From: a virus
Strand: one strand, 5' to 3'
DNA length: 52,394 bases
Virus record (IMG/VR): IMGVR_UViG_3300044642_000273
Location: 1 to 52,394 of that record
This document shows positions 33,252 to 40,884 of the stretch, one piece after another. Below the pieces are notes generated by a model. It made no database searches. It was not told the DNA's origin and worked only from the letters and a program-made list of their open reading frames with translations. How positions within the stretch are numbered: position 1 is the stretch's first letter; each line of letters opens with the position of its first letter. The position numbers were made by a program, and so were the translations under genes.

Positions 33252-33368
33252 ATGATAATACTAATACTATTACTGGGTATTATGACCATCAACGTTATAC
33301 TAGCTTTTGTTTTACGCAAGTATAGCATTTATAAAGATTCAGATTTTAAAGGAAAAGATAAGAAATAA
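33252..33368 (+). CDS. Single-span membrane peptide
   Basis: 38 residues: hydrophobic helix MIILILLLGIMTINVILAF followed by a basic tail (SDFKGKDKK at the end). Its TAA overlaps the next ATG (TAATG). Function unknown. Confidence 0.5.
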   Translation: MIILILLLGIMTINVILAFVLRKYSIYKDSDFKGKDKK

Positions 33369-33637
33369 TGTATAATCAATTTAGAGAACATGTAAGATTT
33401 AAAGACTATGGCACTACTAGAGCAGAGCTAATCGAAGAGTTTAGAAAATTCTATGACGCTGATTTAGAGAAAGCCACTAAACAGTTTGAGTTTCATGAAG
33501 AGATGGCAGGACACAATTTCCTAGTTGTTGCAGTTACTAGACAACCAGTCAATTCTTTAGGACATCATACTATTGAGGTAACATTGGCACCAATAGACAA
33601 AGTAGATGATGATTTAATCTACCCGGAAGGAGACTAA
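33368..33637 (+). CDS. Hypothetical protein
   Basis: 89 residues. A helical first half (TTRAELIEEFRKFYDADLEK) is followed by beta strands (HNFLVVAVTRQPVNSLG). It is coupled to the membrane peptide upstream and ends one base before the ligase ATG. No family is recognised. Confidence 0.65.
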   Translation: MYNQFREHVRFKDYGTTRAELIEEFRKFYDADLEKATKQFEFHEEMAGHNFLVVAVTRQPVNSLGHHTIEVTLAPIDKVDDDLIYPEGD

Positions 33638-33638
33638 T

Positions 33639-34472
33639 ATGAGTGAATTTAAACTAATGTTAGCATCTGTATGTGATCCAGCAAAGCTTGTCTTTCCTAA
33701 ACTCGCATCACCAAAACTTGACGGTATTCGTTGCACCATTCGTAATGGCACTGCGCTAAGCCGTAACGGTAAACCTATTCGAAATAAGTTTGTGCAGTCC
33801 ATTATTGGTAACAATCACTTAAACGGATTGGATGGCGAACTTATGGTTGGCGATCCAACTGCAAGTGATGCTTTCCGTCAAGCAACGTCTGGCGTTATGT
33901 CAGAAGACGGTGAGCCAAAGTTTACGTTTATGGTGTTTGACTATTACCATTCAGACTTAGGCTTTAGTGACCGCTTACAGTTAGCGAAAGAGATGGTGCA
34001 AGACTTTGGCGTACCTAAATACGTAAAGATTGTGCCACATAAGAAAGTAAAAGACATCGCTCAGCTAGACGCTCTTGAAGAGAAATGGCTTGAAGATGGA
34101 TACGAAGGTGTTATGCTACGTTCATTAGATGGTCCATACAAACTTGGACGATCAAGCGTAACTGAAGGACATTTACTGAAAGTGAAACGCTTTAGCGATG
34201 CTGAAGCTACTATCGTAAGCTACGTAGAAGAAATCCATGGCAAAACACAATTGCCAAAGAATTCTTTAGGTAAGTTTATGTGCCGTACACCAGAAGGTAT
34301 TGTATTCGGTGTAGGTGGTGGATATAGCGCTAAAGAGCGCAAAGAGTTTTGGGAAAATCGAGATGCGATGATTGGACTTACGTTGAAGTATAAATACTTT
34401 ACTGTAGGTATGAAAGATGCTCCACGATTCCCGACATTCTTAGGTATTCGTGATGAAAACGATATGAGTTAA
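33639..34472 (+). CDS. ATP-dependent DNA ligase, T7 gp1.3-like
   Basis: 277 residues. Nucleotidyltransferase motifs are present: KLDGIR with the adenylated Lys (about residue 27), LDGELMVG, FMVFDYYHSD, EGVMLRSLDG and GHLLKVKRF. The C-terminal part is a short OB-like domain (GKFMCRTPEGIVFGVGGGYS), so the enzyme is about 80 residues shorter than T7 ligase. It would seal nicks in replication. Its TAA lies in stem I of ribozyme 4. Confidence 0.9.
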   Translation: MSEFKLMLASVCDPAKLVFPKLASPKLDGIRCTIRNGTALSRNGKPIRNKFVQSIIGNNHLNGLDGELMVGDPTASDAFRQATSGVMSEDGEPKFTFMVFDYYHSDLGFSDRLQLAKEMVQDFGVPKYVKIVPHKKVKDIAQLDALEEKWLEDGYEGVMLRSLDGPYKLGRSSVTEGHLLKVKRFSDAEATIVSYVEEIHGKTQLPKNSLGKFMCRTPEGIVFGVGGGYSAKERKEFWENRDAMIGLTLKYKYFTVGMKDAPRFPTFLGIRDENDMS

Positions 34473-34518
34473 ACTGATGAGGCTTTAGTAGCCGAAACGC
34501 CGTGACGGCGTCTTTAAC
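34468..34518 (+). ncRNA. Hammerhead ribozyme 4 (type I)
   Basis: Stem I is GTTAAA (34468-34473) with TTTAAC (34513-34518). CTGATGA is at 34474-34480. Stem II is GGCT/AGCC with loop TTAGT. Stem III is ACGCC/GGCGT closed by GTGAC. The predicted cut is after GTC at 34512. The ligase stop codon TAA (34470-34472) is part of stem I. Confidence 0.94.
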
Positions 34519-34536
34519 ATTTTATAAAGGAATATT

Positions 34537-34923
34537 ATGGGATTAGATATGTTTGCGCATAGCGTCGCTAAAAATAACGCTATTGATGACCTCACTATGA
34601 CTAGTGATACTGACAGTCCACAAGATAACGTTGAAATTTTCTATTGGAGAAAACATCACGATTTGCATGGATGGATGAAAGAGCTATTTCATTCTAAAGG
34701 TGGTGAAGGTGAGTTTAATCTTCAACCTATTCGTCTTACATTAGATGATTTAGATAAACTCGAAGCAGCGGTGTTACAAAACACTCTACCTTTTACTACA
34801 GGAATGTTTTTCGGAAACAACCCGCCTGATGAAGAATCGCAGACGCGTGATTTAACGTTTATTGACAAAGCACGCTCACACATCTATGTTGGACGTGAAA
34901 TTTATTATAACTCTTGGTGGTAA
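34537..34923 (+). CDS. Conserved phage protein, MGLDM family
   Basis: 128 residues starting MGLDMFAHSV. Proteins with this start and with EIFYWRKHHDLHGWM, TTGMFFGNN and a Tyr-rich end (EIYYNSWW) are widespread in phages and bacteria, sometimes mislabelled as kinases; the function is not established. First gene after the ribozyme 4 cut, with AAAGGAATATT upstream. Confidence 0.75.
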   Translation: MGLDMFAHSVAKNNAIDDLTMTSDTDSPQDNVEIFYWRKHHDLHGWMKELFHSKGGEGEFNLQPIRLTLDDLDKLEAAVLQNTLPFTTGMFFGNNPPDEESQTRDLTFIDKARSHIYVGREIYYNSWW

Positions 34924-34925
34924 TC

Positions 34926-35156
34926 ATGGAAAAATGGCTTACCTTAACCAAATGGTTAGGAACTATTTTGTGTCTAACAGGTATAGCACTTACTAGCTTC
35001 AACATTTATCCGTTAAATATTGTACTAAGCCTTATAGGCAGCTTACTATGGACAGTGGCAGGATTCCTTCAAAAGGATCCTCCATTAATCTTAGTAGAAG
35101 CAGCTGCGGTTGGGCTTTACTTTATTGGTATAATTACTTATTTAGGAACATTATGA
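34926..35156 (+). CDS. Small multi-span membrane protein
   Basis: 76 residues from the ATG at 34926; a TTG at 34914 would add four residues. Three hydrophobic segments are visible: LGTILCLTGIALTSF, IVLSLIGSLLWTVAGFL and EAAAVGLYFIGIITYLG. Its stop overlaps the next start (ATGA). Function unknown. Confidence 0.6.
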   Translation: MEKWLTLTKWLGTILCLTGIALTSFNIYPLNIVLSLIGSLLWTVAGFLQKDPPLILVEAAAVGLYFIGIITYLGTL

Positions 35157-35410
35157 AAAAATTTAAGATAGGAGATTTAGTCGCTGTAAACACTTTACCT
35201 GATTGCCAAGTATATCATCTATACGAGCAACATCAGAGAAATAAGTTTATGTTTTATCTAACTTACTACTCAAATGGGAAGTTGTGCGGCGGAGGTTGGT
35301 TAGACGTTAGCGCTTTTCGCGAACCGTCAAAGGATCAACTTAAAAACTACATAGCTACATCGCTGCCTGAAATCGGCGTATCTGCTACTGAAGATGCAGT
35401 AACAAATTAA
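35153..35410 (+). CDS. Hypothetical protein
   Basis: 85 residues. The start at 35153 is chosen because of the ATGA overlap with the membrane gene. The first half looks like a small beta barrel (MKKFKIGDLVAVNTLPDCQV, YHLYEQHQRNKFMFYLTYY), the second half helical. No family is recognised. Confidence 0.6.
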   Translation: MKKFKIGDLVAVNTLPDCQVYHLYEQHQRNKFMFYLTYYSNGKLCGGGWLDVSAFREPSKDQLKNYIATSLPEIGVSATEDAVTN

Positions 35411-35427
35411 TTTATAAGGAAAACATT

Positions 35428-35889
35428 ATGAAAGAAAATAAATTGGCTCAAATGCCAGCAGGTAAGTATTGGATTGGTGACTTGTGTTATGTAATGCACG
35501 ATAATTGGGATGAGTTTTGCCAAAAAGCTTACGACAGTGAAACTGGTAAAGACAACAATGGTCTTATGGTTCTCAATAACGGCACCAAAGTCGCATGGTT
35601 TAACACTAAGTGGGGCGATGGACTCTATCGCGATACCAGAGGTAATAGGTATCCTGTAGACGCAGGTCTTATTGGGTGCATAAAGATGAACGACATCGAC
35701 TTTGACCATCCGCATAACGATCTACTTGGAGGCAATATAGTCTCATTCAAAGAAGATTTCGAATGTGGATATGAAAATGGTCTTATTTGGTTTGGTCATG
35801 GCAAAGACTCAGTTGAAATTCAAACTGACGATATGTATGGCGAAGACGAAGAGGAAGAAGACGAAGATTACGAACAATCTTATAACTAA
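35428..35889 (+). CDS. Conserved hypothetical phage protein
   Basis: 153 residues. GKYWIGDLCYVMHDNWDEFC and DAGLIGCIKMNDID match a pattern common in phage and bacterial small proteins of unknown function (often seen as GKYYIGDPCYV). The last 20 residues are a nearly pure acidic run. AAGGAAAACATT precedes the ATG. Confidence 0.7.
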   Translation: MKENKLAQMPAGKYWIGDLCYVMHDNWDEFCQKAYDSETGKDNNGLMVLNNGTKVAWFNTKWGDGLYRDTRGNRYPVDAGLIGCIKMNDIDFDHPHNDLLGGNIVSFKEDFECGYENGLIWFGHGKDSVEIQTDDMYGEDEEEEDEDYEQSYN

Positions 35890-35900
35890 GGAAAAAACAA

Positions 35901-36074
35901 ATGGACATTATTGCACAACGTGAAAGAATGCGTAATCGCAAAAAAGTATTAACAGAGCAAGTTAAGACATTGTTAGCACAAGAAGAGTATGACGATTACG
36001 TTGTTGCTCTTGCTAAAGGAAGAGTGTTTGAACTTGAAGAACAGTATTATGAATTATTTGGAGAAGATTTATGA
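35901..36074 (+). CDS. Small helical protein
   Basis: 57 residues, all helical and charged (MDIIAQRERMRNRKKVLTEQ at the start, LEEQYYELFGEDL at the end). AAGGAAAAAAC lies before the ATG and the stop overlaps the next start (ATGA). Function unknown. Confidence 0.6.
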   Translation: MDIIAQRERMRNRKKVLTEQVKTLLAQEEYDDYVVALAKGRVFELEEQYYELFGEDL

Positions 36075-36397
36075 AATCTAATAAACAACGAACAGAAAAC
36101 TGGGTCGCTACTCTACCTACACTCACCTCGCCAGAAGACCAAATGGCCTTAGCAGCCATTAAGTCGTCTGTAAAGGCTATCAACATGCAAAATGCGCATC
36201 ACGATCACTTAGCTTATGGCAAAGGGTGGAGAAGTTATAAGCGTTTCGATGCTGATTGTAACGAGCGCCGCTTACCTCGCTATCGCGTCACCATTAGAGC
36301 GCGTGGTCCAGTTGATGGACATAAGTATGGATGGGGCGGGTATCTCAAACTCGCTGGTGGTAGCCGCTTTGACATCTACATTCACGAAAGACGCTAA
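36071..36397 (+). CDS. Hypothetical basic protein
   Basis: 108 residues, basic, with many Arg, His and Tyr (ERRLPRYRVTIRARGPVDGH). Coupled to both neighbours by ATGA and TAATG overlaps. No family is recognised; nucleic-acid binding is possible. Confidence 0.65.
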   Translation: MKSNKQRTENWVATLPTLTSPEDQMALAAIKSSVKAINMQNAHHDHLAYGKGWRSYKRFDADCNERRLPRYRVTIRARGPVDGHKYGWGGYLKLAGGSRFDIYIHERR

Positions 36398-36591
36398 TGA
36401 CTAAATTTATCGTAGTGGAAACAACTAAAGAAAATAAAGATCGTAAACTCGCTGTAAAAGACTCTTTAGCTGAAGCTATGAAAGAGCAAAAGAAACAGCG
36501 AAAGCTAGTGCCTGATACTTCAGCTGTCAGTATTGCTGAGAAAGACACTTACGATTTTATTCAAAAGCATAACAAGAAAAAGTCAAACTGA
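36397..36591 (+). CDS. Small charged protein ending inside ribozyme 5
   Basis: 64 residues, Lys/Glu-rich and helical (MTKFIVVETTKENKDRKLAV at the start). Its TGA (36589-36591) is within the CTGATGA core of ribozyme 5. Function unknown. Confidence 0.6.
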   Translation: MTKFIVVETTKENKDRKLAVKDSLAEAMKEQKKQRKLVPDTSAVSIAEKDTYDFIQKHNKKKSN

Positions 36592-36632
36592 TGAGTCCTC
36601 AATGGACGAAACGCCGAGATGGCGTATTTGAC
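36582..36632 (+). ncRNA. Hammerhead ribozyme 5 (type I, GUA cleavage site)
   Basis: Stem I is GTCAAA (36582-36587) with TTTGAC (36627-36632). CTGATGA is at 36588-36594. Stem II is GTCC/GGAC with loop TCAAT. Stem III is ACGCC/GGCGT with loop GAGAT. The cleavage triplet is GTA, cut after 36626, which satisfies the NUH rule but differs from the GTC of the other seven. Confidence 0.93.
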
Positions 36633-36633
36633 A

Positions 36634-36651
36634 CTCCGTATCGCTACGGAG
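36634..36651 (+). other. Perfect hairpin after ribozyme 5
   Basis: CTCCGTA pairs with TACGGAG across a TCGC loop, starting two bases after ribozyme 5. No U-tract follows. After cleavage it would sit 7 bases from the new 5' end, so it may protect that end. Confidence 0.55.
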
Positions 36652-36665
36652 ACCCAACTATAACG

Positions 36666-36682
36666 TAAGTTATTGATTATAA
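36666..36682 (+). promoter_or_regulatory. Candidate phage RNAP promoter
   Basis: TAAGTTATTGATTATAA differs by one base from the control-region repeat. It is followed by the ribosome site AAAGGA and the ATG at 36693. The preceding bases (CAACTATAACG) match those before the copy at 32874. Confidence 0.55.
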
Positions 36683-36692
36683 AGGACTTATT

Positions 36693-37031
36693 ATGAAAGA
36701 GTTATTAACATTAATACGTAGACGCTTAAGCGACGCAAAAGAGCGCGTAAATAAGCAAGCAAAGAAATCACGATATTTAGAGTTTAACGTGACTGTAGAG
36801 TATTTACTACAACTATGGATGAAACAGAATGGAAAATGCGCTATTGAGAATATTCCACTATCAATAGAAACACACTCTATTACAATTGCTTCATTAGACA
36901 GAATTAACTCTGATGTTGGATACGTAGAAGGAAACGTTCAATGGGTTACAAAGCGCGTAAATATCGCAAAAAGTAATCTATCTGACGCTGACTTTAAAGC
37001 AATGATTTTCAACGCTTACAAAGGACTTTAA
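36693..37031 (+). CDS. HNH-like endonuclease
   Basis: 112 residues. NGKCAIENIPLSIE, then ASLDRINSDVGYVEGNVQWV and VNIAKSNLSDADF follow the pattern of a widespread phage HNH-type fold in which the usual His and Cys pairs are partly lost. It may be a small nuclease or homing endonuclease; activity is uncertain because the canonical catalytic His is not evident. Confidence 0.65.
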   Translation: MKELLTLIRRRLSDAKERVNKQAKKSRYLEFNVTVEYLLQLWMKQNGKCAIENIPLSIETHSITIASLDRINSDVGYVEGNVQWVTKRVNIAKSNLSDADFKAMIFNAYKGL

Positions 37032-37032
37032 T

Positions 37033-37305
37033 ATGGCTGGAGAGCAAGCAAGTAGTGTATCAACGCGAGAATTTAAAGGCTATAAAGTAAAGCCTCATAA
37101 TAAACCACCATCATCGGTATATTTCAATCAAATTAAAAAGTTTATAATTGAGAGATATCCAACGATGTATACTATATGCAAAGAACGGTATGGAGAAAAA
37201 GAGTGGTGGGAGATTGTGTATAAAGAAATGACAGAATACACTTTCGACTTTGAAGACAATCAAGCAAGATTTCTATACGCAAAGTACGTAAAGGAGTTTA
37301 AATGA
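37033..37305 (+). CDS. Hypothetical protein
   Basis: 90 residues, rich in Lys, Tyr and Phe (YPTMYTICKERYGEKEWWEI). It starts one base after the HNH-like gene and overlaps the next gene by four bases. No family is recognised. Confidence 0.6.
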   Translation: MAGEQASSVSTREFKGYKVKPHNKPPSSVYFNQIKKFIIERYPTMYTICKERYGEKEWWEIVYKEMTEYTFDFEDNQARFLYAKYVKEFK

Positions 37306-37784
37306 ATATTTTCTACTTAGCAGCAGATCCGTATGTGGCAGCATCTATGCATTGTGATAAACACGTTTGTAAAATGATTATTGAAACAGCACAAATGTTG
37401 TCATCAGTGCAAGCAAGGTATGGATCAGACAATACTCCTTACAAACCTACTCACGTAAAACATCCATCAACGTTATGGGCAGGTGATTCTGCTTCTAACT
37501 ATAAATGGCTAGTGAGCTTAGGTAAAGGCTTATGTAATGAATACACTAGACGGTATGGCAAAATCCATAAGACGCAAGAGATTATAGACAAATTGTCGGA
37601 ATCTCCTGATGGTCTACCGGATGTTGGATATACTAAGATGCCACAGTGTATGCCTGAAGAGTATAAGACTGAAGATTCTATTACTGCTTATCGTAATTAT
37701 TACATTGCTGATAAAATGCGATTTGCAAAATGGAAATATACAGAAACACCAGCATGGTGGCCAAGTGTAACTGAAGAGGCTTGA
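37302..37784 (+). CDS. Pyrimidine-dimer-glycosylase-like conserved phage protein
   Basis: 160 residues. MNIFYLAADPYVAASMHCDK, then HVCKMIIETAQMLSS, SNYKWLVSLGKGLCNEYTRR and CMPEEYKTEDSITAYRNYY match a phage family sometimes linked to pyrimidine dimer excision proteins. The T4 endonuclease V relationship is distant, so the repair function is tentative. Its last codons and stop (37782-37784) run into ribozyme 6: coding sequence forms stem I, the core and one strand of stem II. Confidence 0.65.
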   Translation: MNIFYLAADPYVAASMHCDKHVCKMIIETAQMLSSVQARYGSDNTPYKPTHVKHPSTLWAGDSASNYKWLVSLGKGLCNEYTRRYGKIHKTQEIIDKLSESPDGLPDVGYTKMPQCMPEEYKTEDSITAYRNYYIADKMRFAKWKYTETPAWWPSVTEEA

Positions 37785-37815
37785 ATAGCCGAAACGCCGA
37801 GATGGCGTCTTACAC
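37765..37815 (+). ncRNA. Hammerhead ribozyme 6, overlapping coding sequence
   Basis: Stem I is GTGTAA (37765-37770) with TTACAC (37810-37815). The core is CTGAAGA (37771-37777), with A at the free seventh position. Stem II is GGCT/AGCC with loop TGAAT. Stem III is ACGCC/GGCGT with loop GAGAT. The predicted cut is after GTC at 37809. The upstream stop TGA is in loop II, so 17 bases of ribozyme precede it and encode the last residues VTEEA. Confidence 0.92.
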
Positions 37816-37832
37816 ATTATTAAAGGAGGAAG

Positions 37833-39389
37833 ATGAGTACAGTAAAAGAAAAGTTGTACGTCCTTCGACGTGAAAAATCGGTCTTAGAGGCCGACTTGCG
37901 ATCTCTAAAAGCGAGACGTGAGAATGCCAAGCGCGCTAACAGACAGGCTATTGACGTAGGTCCTGATCCGTTTTACTATCGCGTAGGTATGGACTTTCGC
38001 GGTCGCCTTTACTATAAAGGTGCCCACTTAAATCCACAAATGGGTGATGATGTAAAGGTAGTATTGACGTTAGCCAATAAGAAACCTCTAGGCACTAATG
38101 GACTCCATTGGTTATGTTGGGGAGTCGCTTCTGCGGCTGGCTACGATAAAGCCGCTTTTGGTGCACGTGTTACATACACTCGTGAGCATTTGCAAGAGAT
38201 ACGTAAGGCAGTAGAAGACCCATCAACATCAGATTATTTTATAAACACTGTGATGAAAGATGGTGAGCCTGCGCTATTTCTTCAACGCGCTAATGAGTTG
38301 ATTAATGCGATAGATAGTGGTGATAGCGCTTCATACGAGACTGATGTAACGATCGCTATGGACGCTACATGCTCTGGTTTGCAGATTCTATCAGCAGTCG
38401 CTAAGGATCGTCAAGGTGGTAGTTTAGTAAACATCACTGAAACTCCTGAAACGCAGACTGAAAAGGCTGATGTGTATGGCACAGTTGCAAAACTAATCTT
38501 GAAGAAGTATTCACAACTTCCAGAAAACTATTTTGCACAATGGGTAATTCTAAATGGAATACCTCGAAGATTTACTAAGCGTCCTGTTATGACATTACCT
38601 TATTCAGCTACTATTCGTAGTGCTATCGGTTATGTCCAGACAGAGTTGCAAGGTAATTCAGAAAAAGGTATTGCACCTTATCCTTTACCACCATCAGAAG
38701 AAGATAGACGACGTTTACAACTATCAATTAAATCTCTAATGGGTAAAGAAGAATCAGGCGAAGTAAAGTTGGACGATAATTCACTTTATTACGGTATGGC
38801 AACTCTTATTGCGCGTGACATTCACGGCGTATGTAGAGAAACTATTCCTGCCGCAATGACTCTTCTTGAATTCTTTAAATCTACACCAAAGAAGTTATAC
38901 GATCACGCTATTTGGAATACTCCTGATGGCTTATATGTAAAACAGCGCTATGGCGTTGAAGAAGAGAGTCGTACTAAGTATACGCTAACATGGGTAGACC
39001 AAGATACTGGTGAGATTTGCCAGAAACTTATCCAACGTAGATATGCGTATATCGACCCAAGTGATAGAGATAGAAGTAAAGCGTCTAACGGTATGCCTCC
39101 TAATTGGGTGCACTCTTTAGATGGCACATTAGTGCGTAGAGTTATGCTAAGCGCTCCTTTTGAGATTATCGCCATCCATGATTCATTCGCTGCACATCCT
39201 GCAGACTGTGATGATTTGGCTAGAATCTTACGTGAGCAATTCGTATGGATCGTTGAGCAAGAGCCTTTGCAACGCTTAATCGATCAGCTTAACGCGCAAG
39301 TTGGAGAAGAGGTCTTTAAGTCAGAGCCACTTATGTTAAATACGTGGAATCCTAAAGAAGCCTTAAACTCTGAATTTCTATTTTGTTAA
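37833..39389 (+). CDS. T7-type RNA polymerase, catalytic C-terminal half
   Basis: 518 residues. It corresponds to T7 RNA polymerase from just before MDWRGR to the end. MDFRGRLY is at residue 53; AMDATCSGLQ carries catalytic Asp177 (T7 D537); TKRPVMTLPYS carries Lys249, Arg250 and Tyr257 (T7 K631, R632, Y639); HSLDGTLVRR is at 427; IHDSFAAHPAD carries catalytic Asp450 (T7 D812). The end LNSEFLFC matches the T7 C-terminus. Residues 1-40 are a charged helix replacing the whole N-terminal domain. AAAGGAGGAAG precedes the ATG. The N-terminal half is the next gene. Confidence 0.93.
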   Translation: MSTVKEKLYVLRREKSVLEADLRSLKARRENAKRANRQAIDVGPDPFYYRVGMDFRGRLYYKGAHLNPQMGDDVKVVLTLANKKPLGTNGLHWLCWGVASAAGYDKAAFGARVTYTREHLQEIRKAVEDPSTSDYFINTVMKDGEPALFLQRANELINAIDSGDSASYETDVTIAMDATCSGLQILSAVAKDRQGGSLVNITETPETQTEKADVYGTVAKLILKKYSQLPENYFAQWVILNGIPRRFTKRPVMTLPYSATIRSAIGYVQTELQGNSEKGIAPYPLPPSEEDRRRLQLSIKSLMGKEESGEVKLDDNSLYYGMATLIARDIHGVCRETIPAAMTLLEFFKSTPKKLYDHAIWNTPDGLYVKQRYGVEEESRTKYTLTWVDQDTGEICQKLIQRRYAYIDPSDRDRSKASNGMPPNWVHSLDGTLVRRVMLSAPFEIIAIHDSFAAHPADCDDLARILREQFVWIVEQEPLQRLIDQLNAQVGEEVFKSEPLMLNTWNPKEALNSEFLFC

Positions 39390-39397
39390 GGAGTTAC

Positions 39398-40285
39398 ATG
39401 AATTTACATCAAAGAGAGATTGAATTAGAGAATGCTAAGTTGGCAAAGGATCGCCACTTAGAGATTCGTCAGAAACTTGACTCTATTTCAATCGAATTCT
39501 CGAAAGAGATTATTGACTTAAGCTTTCACATTGATAAATGGAGAAAGGTAGATAGAAAACCTAGAGAAGTTGAAAGACTAGCTTATGCTAGCTTGTTAAA
39601 TAAAGTGCCTTCTATCGTTCTAGCAGAAAACGTTGTTCGTGCTTTATTCGAATCATACATTAACGTAGACATTGGAGCACCTTTAACGTATGCTACTGTT
39701 GTTAACAATAAGTTAATTCAGCAGAGATTACGTAGTTTACTTCCTAACGAGGAAACAGCAATACCGATACAGTTTAAATTCTCTTTAGTAGATTTACTAG
39801 TATCCCGTACTGTTAGATATCTTCCTTCATTATTTATCGATGTTGAAAGTAGAAAACTTGGTACTCCAGACTCCATCGAACTCACAAAAGTCGCAAAAGA
39901 GCGTTTAGGCAAGATTTCTATTCAGGAATTGTTAACTGACGTTCCAATGAGATGCAAACCTGCGAAATGGACTTCAGTATTTCATGGTGGTTTCTTAACA
40001 TCAGAAATGCAGCGTGGAAATCCACTGATTGGGTCTCGTTATCACGATTATAAAGAATTGATTGAAATCGATAAGTCTTTGCAAAGTAATCCTGAAATTT
40101 TAGAATCTGTAAATAAAATGCAAAACGTAGCATTTAAAATCGATCCTAACTTTCAGAAATATCAAAAGATTATTGATGATATTCGAAAATCGAAGATAAA
40201 AGAGATTCAAACTCAAATCGACAAGAAGCGAGAAGAGATTTCACGATGTGAAAAGGAGTTAGATTTGAGTATCCCTATTAGATAG
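39398..40285 (+). CDS. T7-type RNA polymerase, N-terminal half
   Basis: 295 residues from the ATG at 39398 with AAGGAG upstream, eight bases after the catalytic half. About residues 190-255 align with T7 RNA polymerase residues roughly 260-330: MRCKPAKWTSVFHGGFLTSE matches T7 VVPPKPWTGITGGGYW, and SRYHDYKELIEI plus VNKMQNVAFKID match T7 THSKKALMRY and INIAQNTAWKIN. The earlier part is mixed helical, as in the T7 N-terminal domain. The last 35 residues form a charged helix (IKEIQTQIDKKREEISRCEK). It would complete the polymerase in trans. Order relative to the catalytic half is reversed. Confidence 0.8.
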   Translation: MNLHQREIELENAKLAKDRHLEIRQKLDSISIEFSKEIIDLSFHIDKWRKVDRKPREVERLAYASLLNKVPSIVLAENVVRALFESYINVDIGAPLTYATVVNNKLIQQRLRSLLPNEETAIPIQFKFSLVDLLVSRTVRYLPSLFIDVESRKLGTPDSIELTKVAKERLGKISIQELLTDVPMRCKPAKWTSVFHGGFLTSEMQRGNPLIGSRYHDYKELIEIDKSLQSNPEILESVNKMQNVAFKIDPNFQKYQKIIDDIRKSKIKEIQTQIDKKREEISRCEKELDLSIPIR

Positions 40286-40329
40286 ACCATACGGGATATC
40301 TAGTTTTTAACTTATGGAGAATAGCCAAG

Positions 40330-40884
40330 ATGGCAAAACTAAAAACTGCAATTACACCGAAAGGTACTTTATCATGGCCATACATTGGTCGTCCTGATAC
40401 AAGATACAATCCTGAAGGTGTCTATAAGACCAGCTTAATTGTACCGGCAGCTGAAGCCGAATCGCTGATGGAAACATGCAAACAGATGTTTATTGATGAG
40501 TATGGTAATGCCAAACTCGCCAAAGCGAACATGCCTTTCTCACCTGAAGTCGATGACCAAGGTAACGAAACAGGCAACATCGTGTTTAAGTTTAAATCTA
40601 AACGACAGCCAAAACTGTATGACGCTAAAGGTAAAGTAATTACTAAAAACCTTCAAGTTGCATCAGGCACAGTGGCTAAAGTCGCTACAGCGATTAATCC
40701 TTACGCTACAGGTATCAACGTTGGTGTTTCACTTTATTTGAACGACGTTCAGATTATCGAGTTAGTAGAATACGGCAAAGGCAGCCTATTCGGACAAGAA
40801 GATGGTTTCGAGTTCGACGACGATGGTGAGCCTAACGAACCTTCTACTACTGGATCGAAGAGTGAAGAAAACGCGGACTTCTAA
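40330..40884 (+). CDS. Single-stranded DNA-binding protein, T7 gp2.5-like
   Basis: 184 residues. An OB-fold type sequence (GTLSWPYIGRPDTRYNPEGV, VFKFKSKRQPKLYDAKGKV, YATGINVGVSLYLNDVQIIE) is followed by an acidic tail ending in an aromatic residue (EENADF). That tail is the T7 gp2.5 feature which contacts DNA polymerase and primase-helicase. The gap before it (40286-40329) shows no clear element. Confidence 0.88.
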   Translation: MAKLKTAITPKGTLSWPYIGRPDTRYNPEGVYKTSLIVPAAEAESLMETCKQMFIDEYGNAKLAKANMPFSPEVDDQGNETGNIVFKFKSKRQPKLYDAKGKVITKNLQVASGTVAKVATAINPYATGINVGVSLYLNDVQIIELVEYGKGSLFGQEDGFEFDDDGEPNEPSTTGSKSEENADF

